From NCBI RefSeq assembly GCF_004337985.1, contig NW_021940918.1, forward strand, positions 1,798,001 through 1,862,000: DNA of 64,000 bases. Direction: 5' to 3'. The notes under the pieces were generated by a model, which did no database searches, was not told the DNA's origin, and saw only the letters and a program-made list of their open reading frames with translations. Position 1 is the first letter of the stretch. Each line of letters begins with the position of its first letter. Shown here piece after piece: positions 10,419-23,103 of this stretch. The position numbers and the translations under genes are program-made. Origin of the DNA: Pyricularia pennisetigena (taxonomy: Eukaryota > Ascomycota > Sordariomycetes > Magnaporthales > Pyriculariaceae).

Positions 10419-12537
10419 TTCTTTTTTCTAAGTGGTGTGGAGGTATATGTGTGTCGACTGGCGGTGGTATAAGGCTCTACCGAGAAGTGACAGCTAAAGT
10501 ATTGTATAACAAACTCGTAAAGGGCATTGAAAATAATCTAGGATATATCTATATTTCACTGTTCTTTGGAAATCGTGTCGAGGCAGGCACGCTTATATAC
10601 CGTTGAATCAAAGCTTCCGGAATGTTTCATGGGGAAACAAAGTATACGTCCTGTGTCACGATAAATCTCTGGTCCTCCTTTCTTCACCATAGGGATCCTT
10701 GACCAGCTGCGCCATATCTTCCTGTCTGCCATATCCATATCCATATCCATATCCAGTAAGCCTCTCGACAACGTCACACATAGGATAGGGTTCGTTTCGT
10801 ATCACGACGGGGGCAAGCTGTCGTCGCGGCACGTGGTTCCAACGAGCATTGCTGCCTCTCCAGGACGAACGACTTTCAAGAACGCCACAACCTTCTCAAT
10901 AACTAATGCAGATAATTTTAGCCACTGTTGCAGCTTGTTTTGACTTGCAGCTGTTTCAAAACAGCCAAGGCTGATGACTGTCCACGTCTATCATCAGTCG
11001 CCAATCCCATAGGCTCAGTCTTGACTTGACTGGCAGGATGCTGTCTATAAAACATCAGGCAAGTCTGGAACGTGGTTTTGAACATATCCCGGAACACCGA
11101 CCATCCTTCGAAGGCCTCTACTCAGAACAGCCTATTGTGCATCATCAACGACCAGGAAGATCCCAAGAATCACCACCTATCGCAAGACCGTTTGTGTGGG
11201 ACTTTTTTTTCCCACTTTACTATATATAAACTACAGCAACGAACGCCAGAAAAAAACAAAACTAAGAACAAGATTTAATCATTCTTTGCCAAAAGCATGG
11301 TTTCCGTCGCCGGTGCTCCGCTCGGGGAACTGCGGCTGGGCTGAAACACGGTGTTTGGGGACCGGCCGGTGCCGACTCGAGTATTCCGGCCATCACCCCG
11401 TGTGCGTTCAGATGGAGAGAACACCGCTACGTGGGTACCTAAGCTGGGTGTGGCGTTCAAGAGTGGTTTTGCTGTGTGCTATATAAATTATGATACCTTA
11501 TAAGACTTGGTAGGCTGAGCACACCTTGCTACATCTACCCCGGGATGAACCGCCAAACTCGGGCGGATCGGTTACAAGGTTGACAAATAAGTCTAATGGG
11601 TTGTTTGAATGCATTCAGCTGCTCTACCTGGCATATTCTCGGCTTGATCCTTTTTCTCAGAACTATCTACTCTTGCAGTATTTCGAATCAAGGTTGTTCT
11701 TATGGGCATCGGTTATAAATGAATGACCTTGACCAGGTTGAGCGCAAGGGAATTAAATGGCACATCTGTAAGCACCAAATTCCATGGGCATGGGAATTTG
11801 CATAGGTTAACAAGCGTTTTCGATAAGAATGAGAAATAGACGATTGTTTATAAACTGAAATAAATCGAGATGACTCTTTTTCTTTCTTTTTCTATTTTCT
11901 TTTCTTTTCTTTTTTTTCCCCCCTCTCCATTGCTAAAATATGCCTGTTGACTAAATAAAAATTTTGAAAGCGCAGTCCGCTTGGAAATATTCAGCCAAAG
12001 GCGTCGAAATCGGTTCCGTGCTGTATTCCCGCCTCTATATCCGCAAAAGGAACTTCAAGCTTCCCTCCTGCAGCTTGACATCACCTGCAGTAGTTAATTC
12101 CCAGGCATTAAAGTAGTCAGCTCGTGACGTGTTTGAAACTGGTATTCTGACAACATATGATGTCAGGATTTTGGGATCTCAGGTAATCATAGAAGTTGAG
12201 ATCACAGACCGACACTGATTTGTTGCCGTCAAAAAAAAGCTTGTTTTGGGCACCGTGTGTGCATTTTCTGTTTCTCCATGCATGGTTCGTTCACAACAAC
12301 GAATAGAAGGAAGGATACCATTTCCCGATTGTTTTAGCAAAACCACTGTACTTAGGAAAATAAAATCCCTCTTTTCCACCAAATTCATTGAATATTGCGC
12401 ATTTGTTTCGGAAGAAAAAGAAGAACAAAAATAAGTGAGAACCCGTGCATGCACTCCTCCCGACTAAGGTGAAGCATAATCTCACATCGAACAGAGCTGT
12501 TCCATACTTAGGTATAACATCGCCAATGCGATATCAC
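10419..12537. other. Intergenic region upstream of the prenyltransferase
   Basis: No gene is supported over about 2.1 kb. A short CCATAT tandem (about four units) lies near 10729-10755, and T-rich runs occur around 11206 and 11880-11920. Composition becomes more AT-rich toward the tRNA gene. Small ORFs show no recognisable domain. Confidence 0.6.
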
Positions 12538-12656
12538 GGTTCTATGGTGTAATGGTTAGCACATGAGGTTCTGAACAGTCGTCGGATTGCCACAACAAGT
12601 AGCATCCGGGTTGTCAAGATCTCCTCATGATCCCGGTTCGATTCCGGGTAGGACCT
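12538..12656 (+). tRNA. tRNA-Gln (anticodon CTG) with intron
   Basis: A full cloverleaf can be folded. The acceptor stem GGTTCTA pairs with TAGGACC, with one T-G pair. The D arm is GTGT/GCAC, the anticodon stem TGAGG/CCTCA, and the T arm CCCGG-TTCGATT-CCGGG. The anticodon CTG is at 12571-12573 and reads CAG codons. A 47-nt intron (12575-12621) sits after position 37, the canonical place for nuclear tRNA introns. The discriminator base is T at 12656. Internal A and B box sequences are intact, so it should be functional. Confidence 0.93.
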
Positions 12657-12660
12657 TCAA

Positions 12661-12665
12661 TTTTT
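12661..12665 (+). terminator. RNA polymerase III terminator of the tRNA gene
   Basis: Five consecutive T on the coding strand begin 5 nt after the mature tRNA end, the usual Pol III stop signal. Confidence 0.7.
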
Positions 12666-13598
12666 GACATTATTGAAATCTTCATTTTTTTGCTCCTTCT
12701 CAGAATCCACTCTACAATCCCTAAATTTCTGTACATGTTTGATTTTTTTTAAATCTTTTTTATCCATCAAACTTCTGTAGACTACTAGCTCCGGTTGTTC
12801 ATAAGTCGTAACACATGATGTAAAAATGGTAGTTAACGACTTCTTTTATCATCGGCAATGCCGGGCTGGTTAAAGCGCATAGACTGATAGGAGAATTAAT
12901 TGACACGAACTATGTAGGCTATTTTCATGCCCTATCCCTCAACCGCATAGTCGCGCTACCCGGTACCAACGGGCCTGACCCATTCTAACCTCCCGCCGCG
13001 TAATTGTTTACTGATCATGGCGAGTCCCAAGCGAACTGTCACTTGTTATCGTTGATAATTATTAATTCCGATTTCTTTGGCTGTAATACATTGATTCTAA
13101 TAGAATCAGTTGTTAATAGTAGTCCGTGCATACCTTACTCAGTGCCCAACTGATTGACCGACGATCCCTCCTTGGTATCCCTTATAATTAAATTTCTTCT
13201 TCGTTTCTTTTCATTTGCTCTGTTCCAACCTTGCGCTAATCGCTATAGCAGCATGGATCCCCAGTAAAAAACACACTGCAATTATGTTTCCTATTTACTT
13301 GACTTGGTTCTGATAACAAAAAAGCTGTTTTGATAATGTTCGGGCCTTTTGGAAATGTTTAGATAGGAAGATAATTGTTGCGGGTAGCAAATCGCCTGAT
13401 CAATTCAAGGGGCCCGGCCCAAACAACAAACAATTTCATACCTAGGTGAGGTACGTACCAAGGTACCTTGGGTGGTTGCAATTGCCGTATATGGCATGCT
13501 AGCACAAAATCTCCAAGGCCAATCAACTCTGCGTCTTTGCCTGCCTAGCAAGGCCAAGGCGGGGTCTCCCGTCAGATCCACGAACTGAAAGCATGCAG

Positions 13599-13600
<2 letters not shown>

Positions 13601-13642
<42 letters not shown>
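13601..13642. repeat. Homopolymer A tract (42 nt)
   Basis: This is the longest homopolymer in the window, 42 consecutive A with no neighbouring gene model. It could be the tail of a retroposed copy, but no recognisable body or target-site duplication is seen, so it is recorded only as a repeat. Confidence 0.85.
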
Positions 13643-13643
<1 letters not shown>

Positions 13644-14620
13644 ACAGGAAGCGCTTAATACTAGCAAGACTTGGATAGAACAAAACTACAACTTAGCAAT
13701 GATACTAAGGATTCAATCGGCAACCTCTTCAGGCTGCGATCAGCGCAAGACAGCACATTGTGCGTTTCCCTCTATTTCACTTTACATTTAATTGTAAAAA
13801 CTGCTCGCCCCAGTGACGTGGGCTTCGGGGATGGTGCGGGAATTTCCGGGCTCTCGCCACTGTGACCGTGACCGATTGCCAAACTTGGAATCGAGGGGCC
13901 AACAACGCAGCACCGGCATTTTTCGTCGTTATTTCCCTGCATATTTTTTTTTTCTCCCTCTCTCTCTCTGTTATTCCCGAGGTACCGTGTACAAGCACAA
14001 AATAAGCTATCAAACCCAGAAAAGCTATGGCAAGTCAATATAGACATCTCTCTCCCCCATGGGGTTCCCCAAGGCTTCAAAGGTTGTGTACGTAACAGAT
14101 ACATGCCTACCACGACCGTGAGCCTGGTTTCTCCAGAGTCCCTAAACTCACGATGCCATCTCCCCATGGCCGACATTCCTCCCGAATACAAGTTTGCTGC
14201 AGGTGGAGGAGACTTGCAAGCCAATCCAGACTTGCATCAGTGGAATTGCAGCAGCCCCACCCTCACCGAGGTCCTCTTTGAGCAAAACTGACGAGCTCAG
14301 TTACGTAAATGCACGTCGAGATACCCCCCCTGTAGGGCCTTTGCATGGGTCATCGTCCACTCTGTAACTCTGATAATGCTACCTAGTAAAGTGGTCCTTT
14401 GTAATCCTTGTCTGGCAATTCGAATCAAGCATTCCTTGTCCTTGCGGGCTGATAAGTGATCAAGTGGAACCTACTGGCGCAAGCTGAGGCGAAGCTTCCT
14501 CGGCTTCCTTGAGCCGCACGCAACGTAACGCAAGGTACGTACCTGATTATTTTTGGCATCCGCACAAGTCCTCGGAGGGGGGGCACCTTCTTGACAGTCG
14601 CAAAAAAAATGTTCTTTAGA

Positions 14621-15311
14621 NNNNNNNNNNNNNNNNNNNNNNNNNNNNNNNNNNNNNNNNNNNNNNNNNNNNNNNNNNNNNNNNNNNNNNNNNNNNNNNN
14701 NNNNNNNNNNNNNNNNNNNNNNNNNNNNNNNNNNNNNNNNNNNNNNNNNNNNNNNNNNNNNNNNNNNNNNNNNNNNNNNNNNNNNNNNNNNNNNNNNNNN
14801 NNNNNNNNNNNNNNNNNNNNNNNNNNNNNNNNNNNNNNNNNNNNNNNNNNNNNNNNNNNNNNNNNNNNNNNNNNNNNNNNNNNNNNNNNNNNNNNNNNNN
14901 NNNNNNNNNNNNNNNNNNNNNNNNNNNNNNNNNNNNNNNNNNNNNNNNNNNNNNNNNNNNNNNNNNNNNNNNNNNNNNNNNNNNNNNNNNNNNNNNNNNN
15001 NNNNNNNNNNNNNNNNNNNNNNNNNNNNNNNNNNNNNNNNNNNNNNNNNNNNNNNNNNNNNNNNNNNNNNNNNNNNNNNNNNNNNNNNNNNNNNNNNNNN
15101 NNNNNNNNNNNNNNNNNNNNNNNNNNNNNNNNNNNNNNNNNNNNNNNNNNNNNNNNNNNNNNNNNNNNNNNNNNNNNNNNNNNNNNNNNNNNNNNNNNNN
15201 NNNNNNNNNNNNNNNNNNNNNNNNNNNNNNNNNNNNNNNNNNNNNNNNNNNNNNNNNNNNNNNNNNNNNNNNNNNNNNNNNNNNNNNNNNNNNNNNNNNN
15301 NNNNNNNNNNN
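14621..15311. other. Assembly gap (691 N)
   Basis: A continuous run of N. The flanks are unique-looking sequence with no gene running in from either side. Confidence 0.99.
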
Positions 15312-16299
15312 CCCTCGCAGCGTCTATGTAAGCAAGAGGAGATCGAGGGGAGAGATGGAGGAAGTTTGGGCCACGCCGGCCCGGGCCAGCCTAGAGGCGC
15401 ATTCTCACAAGGTGCATACTCCGCTATAGCGCCAGTTTGCCACTGAAGAACAGATGATGAACAAGATGGGGGAAAGCGATCATCTCGCCGACCCCGTTGC
15501 CGCAAATCACCGTCCTTTCCATGTACCGGAATAAGGCACACGGCGTAGTTCCCAACATGATGGATCCGCACCCAGGGCACCCCTCCAGAAATAACACCAG
15601 GGATTATTAACAAACAGAGACACGTCAGGCAAGGCATACGTGCCTTGCTTGTTACTGTTCCCCAGTTCCGCGAGTCGGGGGAGCATAGCCCACCGCTGAT
15701 ATGCAAAGCAAGGAGTGCCTTTGCTACCTCCCTGGTCTCTGAGATTCGGGGTCTTCGGTCACAAAGAAAGACACGAGATCCCAGCCTGTCACTGGGTCCT
15801 CTTCGCATGCGACCAGACGAAGAGCCTGGGGCTACCAACTTTACTTGTCCGGTCGTGGGGTTGGGTTGATAGGAGCACCTATGGTCTGCATGTATGCACC
15901 TGATCTGGATACCTTGCCTAGCTACGGCGATGGAGGTATTCTGCGCACGTACAATTTCCTAGGAGCCCATGCATGTCTGGCCCCTTCCTCCACAGTCAGA
16001 TAGGTGTCATGCAGTTTGCTAAAAAAGATAAACTTCCTTCCATCCCCATCTTTCATTCTTATCTATAAAGCTGTCCCCCTCTCCCCTTCCCCCCGAACTT
16101 CGGTCTGCATTTTGTCGCCATCTATAAGCTCCCACGTCAAAACATCCAATCTTTTTCTTTTTTTTTTTCTTTTTTTTAAACCCCTCCATTCTTTTTTTGG
16201 GTGGTCGACTTGGACAAACATCTAATTTGAAAAGACATTTTCAACAATATAAATCCCAAGTCTTTCAGTCGTATACCCACCACAAGAAGACGGGAAGCC

Positions 16300-17743
16300 A
16301 TGTCGACCTACCACAAGAAGGAGAAGGAGCTTGAGCCCACGCCCACGGCGAGCAGCGAGGCCGTGGGCAGGGACCTCGAGGCGAGCGGGAACCACTTCAA
16401 GCAGTTGGGCTGGAAGCGTCTCACGGTCATCCTGATCGTCGAGGCTATCGCCCTCGGCTCGCTCAGTATCCCATCGGCCTTTGCCGCGCTCGGCATGGTC
16501 GCTGGTACCATCTCTTGCGTCGGTCTCGGTCTGGTCGCCATCTACACCAGCTACGTCGTCGGTCAGACCAAGCTCAAGATCCCCAGCATCTCGCACTACG
16601 CCGATGTCGGTACCCACCTGTTCGGTCGCTGGCTCTACGAGGTCATTGGTGTCATGTTTATGCTTCAGCTCACCTTCCTCGTCGGTGCCCACGCCCTGAC
16701 CGGCGCCATTGCTTTTGGCCATCTCTCCGACTATGGAACCTGCAGCGTCGTCTTTGGTGTCGTTTCGGCCATCATCCTGCTGCTCCTCGCCATCCCGCCT
16801 TCGTTTGCTGAGCTTGCCATCCTCGGATACATCGATTTCGCATCCATCGTCATTGCCATTGGTATTACCATCATTGCCACGGGTATCTCGAGCCACTCCC
16901 AGCAGGGTGGCATGGCCGCCGTCACCTGGTCCGCCTGGCCCAGGCCCGGTCTCAGCTTTGCCGAAGCATTCAACGCCATGACCAACATCATCTTTGCCTA
17001 CTCGTTTGCCGTCTGCCAGTTCTCTTTCATGGACGAGATGCAGCGCCCCCAGGACTACGTCAAGTCGATCTGGGCCCTCGGCATCATTGAGATCATCATC
17101 TACACCCTCACTGGTGCTCTCATCTACGCCTTTGTTGGTGACAGCGTCGCCTCTCCCGCTCTTTTGTCGGCCGGTACCGTCGCTTCCAAGGTCGCCCTCG
17201 GAGTCGCCCTGCCTGTCATCTTCATTTCCGGCTCCATCAACACCACTGTCGTCTGCCGCTACATCTACAAGCGCATGAACCACGGCCTCTCGGATGAGAC
17301 TATCACCACGACCAAGAAGGGAAAGATCACCTGGGGTGTGCTCATTACCGTCATCACCATCATCGCCTTCATCATTGCCGAGTCGATTCCGTTCTTCAGC
17401 GGTCTGCTCTCGATCTGCTCCGCCCTGTTCATTTCGGGATTTACCTTCTACTTCCCGGCTCTGATGTGGTTCCGTATCGTCAAGGAGGGCCCTTGGTACA
17501 GCAAGGCGAACCTGGGCAAGGCTATTGCCAACGCCGCCGTCTTCCTGCTCGGTGCCATCATCTTTGTCGCGGGTACATATGCTGCCATTGCTGACATTGT
17601 AAGTTTTTTTTTTTTCTCCATGTTTCAATTTTGATGCAAAAACTAGGGAATCGATGGCTAATAATTGTTTCAAAAAAATCTAGGCCGAAAAGTTCCACAC
17701 TGGCAAGCTCAGCAGTCCTTTTGCTTGCAGCGCACGGTGGTAA
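16300..17743 (+). CDS. Amino-acid transporter, AAAP family (neutral amino-acid permease type)
   Basis: This is a predicted plasma-membrane symporter of the amino acid/auxin permease family (Aa_trans), close in layout to fungal neutral amino-acid permeases such as Neurospora mtr. Exons are 16300-17598 and 17684-17743. The 85-nt intron has GTAAGT, a GGCTAATAA branch site and a CTAG acceptor; without splicing the C-terminus would be T-tract nonsense. The 452-residue product has a hydrophilic N-terminus. The first helix is RLTVILIVEAIALGSLSIP and is followed by the conserved small-residue pattern AFAALGMVAGTISCVG. About eleven hydrophobic segments follow, ending with a short cytoplasmic tail EKFHTGKLSS. 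The promoter is CT-rich. The exact substrate is not deducible. Confidence 0.9.
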
Positions 17744-20700
17744 AACAAAAGAAGAAAAAAGCAAACAAAAGTTTAATGGCTGGATTATTTTGGTGATTAA
17801 TGTACAAAAATACGGGCTGGTGTCTTTGATAGATAGGGATTTTGGGGCGGCTTCTTTTTGTTCGTGTTGGGATAGAGATTTTTCTTCCCCACCAACAAGT
17901 ATATCTGCGCCGGAGTCTTTTTGGAATTTTTCACATGGGCATCAGAGGTCTGGGAAATAGTGCGATGTCTGTTTTTATTGGGTGGCTTGGCGTCAAAAGG
18001 CTTTGGTCTGTTTTCTTCTTCATTTTTGTTTTAGCGTTTGGGGGCTTATCATTTGGTGGCTAGCATCAGATACTCAAGTGCATATTTTGGGGGGGTTTCT
18101 GGGTGGATTTAATTTATTCTAAACTCTAGAATTTTTTCGACTTGTTGCCCCGGCTTGCCTGGATTGTGCGATTTTTGAGTTGCCAACAGGTTATCCATAC
18201 AATTAACCTTATCCTAGACCCAAAGCCATCGACAACAAACGCGGCTAAGACAAACTCAAAAACAGAGAAGAAAAAAAAAATTGGTGCTACTCCATGACAT
18301 GTCGCAACTTTGTCTACAGTAGTGGCGATATGGGAATCACGCCAAGAAGACATGGCCGCCACTGCAGCAGAATCCAGAGCTACCACTCGGGGAAAAAGAA
18401 AAAGAAAATCAACGGGGCAAAGCCTATCGAGGGTTGATTTCCGCGCCGACGAGAGGTGGCGGACAGAGGCACAGTCCGTCTGAGCTTTGCCCTCGGCGGG
18501 TTCATCCCTTGGCCAGCTAGCAGTGGCTTCCCGGCTCGGGACCCGGACCCTTTTTTTTTTTTTTCTTTTTTGCTGCTGTTATTGCAGCAGCTGTCGTTCC
18601 TGCTTGTGGCGAGTCCTCTTAGGTCCGGCCGTGGGGGCCCGGTGACGTGATAGCCGCCTCCTTCTTCTCCACCGCTGCCGCCACCGCCGCTGCCGACCCG
18701 TCAAACGCCCGGATCCTCCACCCCTCCCCGGGCCATAAATCGCACAAATGCCTCCGTCCTGCTCGGTGACGTGCTGCCAGCCCACCCGTTAGGTTCGCTC
18801 CGGATCCTTTTTTTTTTCTTGGATGCCTAGAGATCCCCTACGATGGCGACGATGACCATCACGTTGAGGAGGAGCGGGTGGTCGACCTGCGGAACCCGGC
18901 AGGTTCAGCACGGCCCGATCGAGGCCGTCTTTCCAGAGGAGTCGGGGAAGCGGCGGGAGAACGTCCTGTAGTGTTTCAGTGACCAGTCCTCGGTCCGGAG
19001 CTCTGCGCCGAGCTTGGCCATTTCTCTCACCTGCTTGGAAGCCGTCGAGGTGCGCTCCTGGGTCCAAGAAGTTGAGGCACACGGAGCTGTGCTGCCGGCA
19101 TCTGCGTCCCGGGTCTTGGTTGTTTGGGCTTTCTCCAGCCGCGTGCGCACCTGGCTAAAAGATGATGGCATGAGTGGGTGCCAACAGTTAATGTTGCTCA
19201 TGACTATCTTACAAGTCTTTGTCCATAGACATCTCGAAGCAGACTAGACGGTCACCAGCTCCTCACGCCATGTCAGCTTTGAACGGGGATGCCACGGTAC
19301 AAATCCGCTAGTTCCTGGGTCCGGTATTCGATGATCTCGGTGACGGTATTCTCGAGTTTTCGCCATCCATGCCTCGCTCGTCCTCACTAAGTTGTCGAAC
19401 AATGTAATTAAAAGAGCACAAGTCCACAGTAACCCTAGACTTGGGTAAGGTTGTTAGCCATGTGGGCTCTTTTTCGGTTTCTTCAAGTCCCAGCCAATAT
19501 TCAGGGTCAAGGTTAGCCCCTGAACGGCTAACCTGTATGTCTTTGATCTGGCTGATAACCGCGTTACCCCAGTTCATCAAGGTGGCGTCCCCCCTCAGCT
19601 TGCGATAGGGCTTGGGCATCAACTTCCTTGTTCACAATTTCCCGATCCCCAGCTGGACCTTGTCGGCACCAATGATGGGGGTGATCTCTGATTTAGACAA
19701 AAAAAAAAAGTGCAACAAAAGCCACGAGGGAAAAGTCCCAGAGTGGCATGGGACGCAGCCGCTAAGTTTTCAGCATCGAGTCGTATTGGGCGTTGCGGAC
19801 TCTCTCTTTTTTCCGTTTGTGCTGAGCGGCACAATGAAAAATAGGGGCACAAAGTCAGAGTTGAGAAATCGCACAAGAGCCAAGGCTGATAAGGCTGATG
19901 AATGGATGGATGGATGGTCCGCCTCGGGCCGATGCGTAGGTTGATCATATTTAATTGTGTAACAACTGGGACGTAAACAGCAAAAAGGTAAGCCAGACTC
20001 GGACCCTTGGTTACACTACGGGATTAATTGAAAGTTTCCCCGCCTTTTTCGAGTGGTGTAGGCAGCTGTATCGCATGTATGGATAAGTTAGGTAGGCAGG
20101 CAGCTTAGAAAGCAGGAGCCTGCTTGCCAACGTTTTGAACATTATTTTGCCAAGACTACAAGCCCACGCTCAGAGGAGGGAAAGTAAACAAACACATGCA
20201 TGAATAAAGAGATGAAAGCATGTCCCGAGAAGATATGCAAATACAGTACAAACTCATCCAGTTACCTATTTGGAAAGTTAACCAAGGTGTTTTTTTGTTT
20301 GGTTCTATTGTTCATTCTTTGTTTTTTAAAGTGCGGCTACGTTTCCTGTTCATATTATTAAAACGACATCAAGTCGAACAAGTTTTGATGCAAATGGGAA
20401 TAGAGATAATATAGCAATGACGTATACCGAGCAAGGTTAATGCATGTATTATATTTTTCCTATTCCGGCGTATCAGTACTGGCACATCTATATTTTGGTG
20501 GGTTCGTATTTACTCGAGCGCATTTGCACAGCTGCGTTTTGTTGGGCTTGCCAATAGGCTTGCACCTATTCCAGCGCATTTAATTCCCGTACTTTAACTA
20601 CCGAACGACCGGGTAAAGCGACCCCCGCCACTTCGTGCCTGCACTGCAACGCAAGCTGCTACCACCTCGGCGATCGGACTTTCTCGGGGATGCCGATGTT

Positions 20701-21034
20701 CCATCATCCCCAGGTTTTGTTGGGTACGAACCACGAAAATCACGCGACGCAAAAGAGAGCTAGCCTTGCGAGCTGACTATGCTAATGTAGCATCTGCATC
20801 ATCCATTAGACACCAAGCGGCCAAGTTTATCGCTCGACCCAGGCCCGAGATCCTGTCGGGGCGATCGGAACACGCGAGCTCGGGAAGTGCAAGTGGGTCG
20901 GTCAACTTTCCAGGTAGTAAAAAGAGCTGCGGACTCATGTCCCCTTTTCTGCTTTTCCGTATTGAACATTTCAAACAAGAGATGAAAGTTCATCCTTATT
21001 TTTAAGCATACGGACAGGACCCGAAAAGATCACC
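17744..21034. other. Long intergenic region
   Basis: About 3.3 kb without a supportable intact gene. It has T-rich runs (near 18281, 18551, 18809) and a GATG tandem near 19900. It also contains a coding-like patch on the minus strand, listed separately. The remainder shows nothing recognisable. Confidence 0.55.
18789..19690 (-). other. Coding-like but unassembled patch (possible degenerate gene)
   Basis: Several minus-strand frames have protein-like composition with few low-complexity runs. Examples are a 104-codon ORF at 19622-19308 (with NWGNAVISQIKDIQV), an overlapping frame with WRKLENTVTEIIEYRTQEL, and a 98-codon ORF at 19201-18905. I could not join them into one open model with convincing splice sites, and I do not recognise a family. 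It could be an unannotated multi-exon gene, a decayed gene, or chance. Confidence 0.18.
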
Positions 21035-22875
21035 ATGATTTCCCCTTATATCGAGCCAAACGTGCTGGGCTTGGTGAAACTGACAGCAGTACTTGTAAGG
21101 TTTTTTTTTTCTTTCTTTTCTTTCTTTTACCTTGGCTTGCGCCAGATGTTAGTTTAGATGATTTGCTTGCTGCTGACCTTGATGAATCCATCCACCATCC
21201 TCCACGGTAGCTCCCGATTTATCTGCTGGGCCACGCCGTTTACAATTTATTTTTCCACCCGCTGCGTCGGTTCCCTGGACCTCGTCTGCAGCACATTTCC
21301 TACCACGCCTACGCCTATAGGCTTTCCCGTGGAACGCTCGCCCACGACGTTGCAGAATGGCATAGGCAGTATGGCCCCATGGTGCGCATTTCGCCGGACC
21401 AGATCTCGTTCATTGAGCCAGATGCCTGGAAGGACATTTGCGGCCACCGCACTGGCTCCAAAGCAAACGTCGATGAGATGCCCAAATGGGACGGTTTCTA
21501 CACGGTCAACGGTCGCCCGCGCACCATCATCAACGAGACCAAGGAGAACCACTCCATCCTCCGACGCAGTCTGGCCTACGGGTTCAGCGACCGCTCTATG
21601 CGCCTGCAGGAGCCCATGATCGGCAGCTACGTCGACCTGCTGATCCGCCGCCTCAAGGAGCGCTGTCATTCGGAGCCGGCTTCGGACCGGCCCTGTGGCC
21701 TCACCACTCGTCAGGACATCAAAACCTGGTACAATTGGACCACTTTTGACGTGATTGGCGATCTGGCGTTCGGGGAGCCCTTTGACTGCCTCGAAAAGGC
21801 CGAGTACCACCCCTGGGTTGACACCATGAACAAAACCACCAAGAGTTTTGGTCTCTTCATGGCGCTCAAGCTCGTCGGCTTCCACTGGCTCGTGACCGCC
21901 ATTCTCAAATACGGACTCTCCAAGAATCGTGAGGATCACATGAAGAGGACCACGGCCAAGATTGAACGCCGCGCCTCGCTGACGGTAGAGCGCCCCGACC
22001 TGATCGAGGGTCTGCTTCAGCTCAAAGGTCTGGGGACGGAGCAGCTTCGGCTCAGCGCCAGCACGCTGATCATTGCCGGTTCTGAAACCACGGCGACTCT
22101 GCTTTCTGGAGTCACGTACCTGTTGCTGAAGAACCCTGAGAAGCTGGCCAGGCTCAACGAGGAGGTGCGATCCGCGTTCAACGACGACAAGGAGATCACG
22201 CTGATGTCGGTCGCGAACCTGCCGTATATGCTGGCCTGCCTGGATGAGGCTGCGAGGCTCTACCCGCCCGTTGCCGGCGGCATTCCGCGTGTGGTGCCTG
22301 CTGGGGGTGCAACCATTGCTGGCACCTATGTTCCTGAGAAAGTGAGTGGTATTGCTCCGTCGTGACCATGTCTTGACAGATACAGAGCCTGGCTCAACCT
22401 TTTGATTTCTTTGCTTACCATGCAAACGATTTTTTTTTTTCTCCAGACTGTCGTCAGCGTGTGGCAGCTGGCTGCATACCAAAACGAACAAAACTTCCAC
22501 GACCCTTTCAGCTTCAAACCCGAACGATTCCTTGAGCGGGACAGCAAGGCCAACACACGCGACAGGTTTGAAGTTCTGCAGCCCTTTTCGGTCGGGCCCA
22601 GGAATTGCATTGGTCGAAAGTAAGTTTTTATTAACACCCTAGTTTTTTCTAAACACATCTACGGCAGGACGAGAGACATTGGTTGAACTAACTGGCCGAT
22701 TCTTTGTTTGCGAATTAGCCTTGCCTACGCCGAAATGCGCCTTATCTTGGCCAAGATCTTGTTCAACTTTGACATAGAGCTCGTGGACAAGGAAAAGGAC
22801 TGGCTCGACCACAGGAGTTACGTCCTTTGGGACAAGCCTGCCTTGGACATTTACTTGACACCGGTTAGGCCGTAG
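21035..22875 (+). CDS. Cytochrome P450, CYP65-like (isotrichodermin C-15 hydroxylase type)
   Basis: This is a heme monooxygenase likely anchored in the ER. Four exons are 21035-21094, 21211-22341, 22447-22619 and 22719-22875, giving 506 residues. All introns keep frame; the last carries a perfect AACTAAC branch site. Exon 1 supplies the N-terminal membrane segment (LGLVKLTAVL continuing into LPIYLLGHAVYN). Visible motifs are the proline-rich FFHPLRRFPGPRL, I-helix AGSETTATLL, E-A-A-R of the K-helix, FKPERFLE, and the heme loop FSVGPRNCIGR with Cys 451. The start CACCATG is in good context. The N-terminal half (YAYRLSRGTLAHDVAEWHR, MVRISPDQISF) matches the CYP65 pattern seen in trichothecene-type hydroxylases, but the substrate is unknown and no biosynthetic core enzyme is adjacent. 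It is convergent with the GH94 gene. Confidence 0.92.
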
Positions 22876-22932
22876 CCTTTCTTTGCAGCAGGATCTGCGT
22901 TGGATGTGAATTTTTCAGCAAAGCAAAATGTC

Positions 22933-22933
<1 letters not shown>

Positions 22934-22963
<30 letters not shown>
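22934..22963. repeat. Homopolymer T tract (30 nt)
   Basis: A run of 30 T in the 228-nt spacer between the convergent P450 and GH94 genes. A second run of 13 T follows near 23027-23039. Confidence 0.85.
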
Positions 22964-23103
22964 CAAGCATCTCCATCTATCTCATGGGCGCGCGTGTGTA
23001 TATCTAGCTGAATTCGACGCAACTCTTTTTTTTTTTTTTCTCTTTTGAAATGAATTTTAAAATGAAAACAAAGTCCGCTTTCCCGACTTTTTAATAGTCT
23101 AGT

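Larger units (their letters stand above)
12666..16299. other. Gene-poor region containing the assembly gap
   Basis: No gene is supported. The left part (12.7-13.4 kb) is AT-rich with short direct TA-rich motifs. A 42-nt A tract and a 691-nt run of N lie inside. The last 300 nt before the transporter are CT-rich, typical of a fungal promoter and leader. Any gene overlapping the gap would be invisible. Confidence 0.55.

Noticed and set aside
13601..13642. A42 tract as the tail of a retrotransposed copy
   Set aside because: No recognisable element body, coding remnant or flanking duplication could be seen.
14471..15838. 455-codon frame running through the N gap
   Set aside because: Most of its length is undetermined sequence; the visible ends do not look coding.
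16222..17673. 483-codon minus-strand frame opposite the amino-acid transporter
   Set aside because: Asp/Gly-rich shadow translation of GC-rich coding DNA; the plus strand has clear transmembrane and family motifs.
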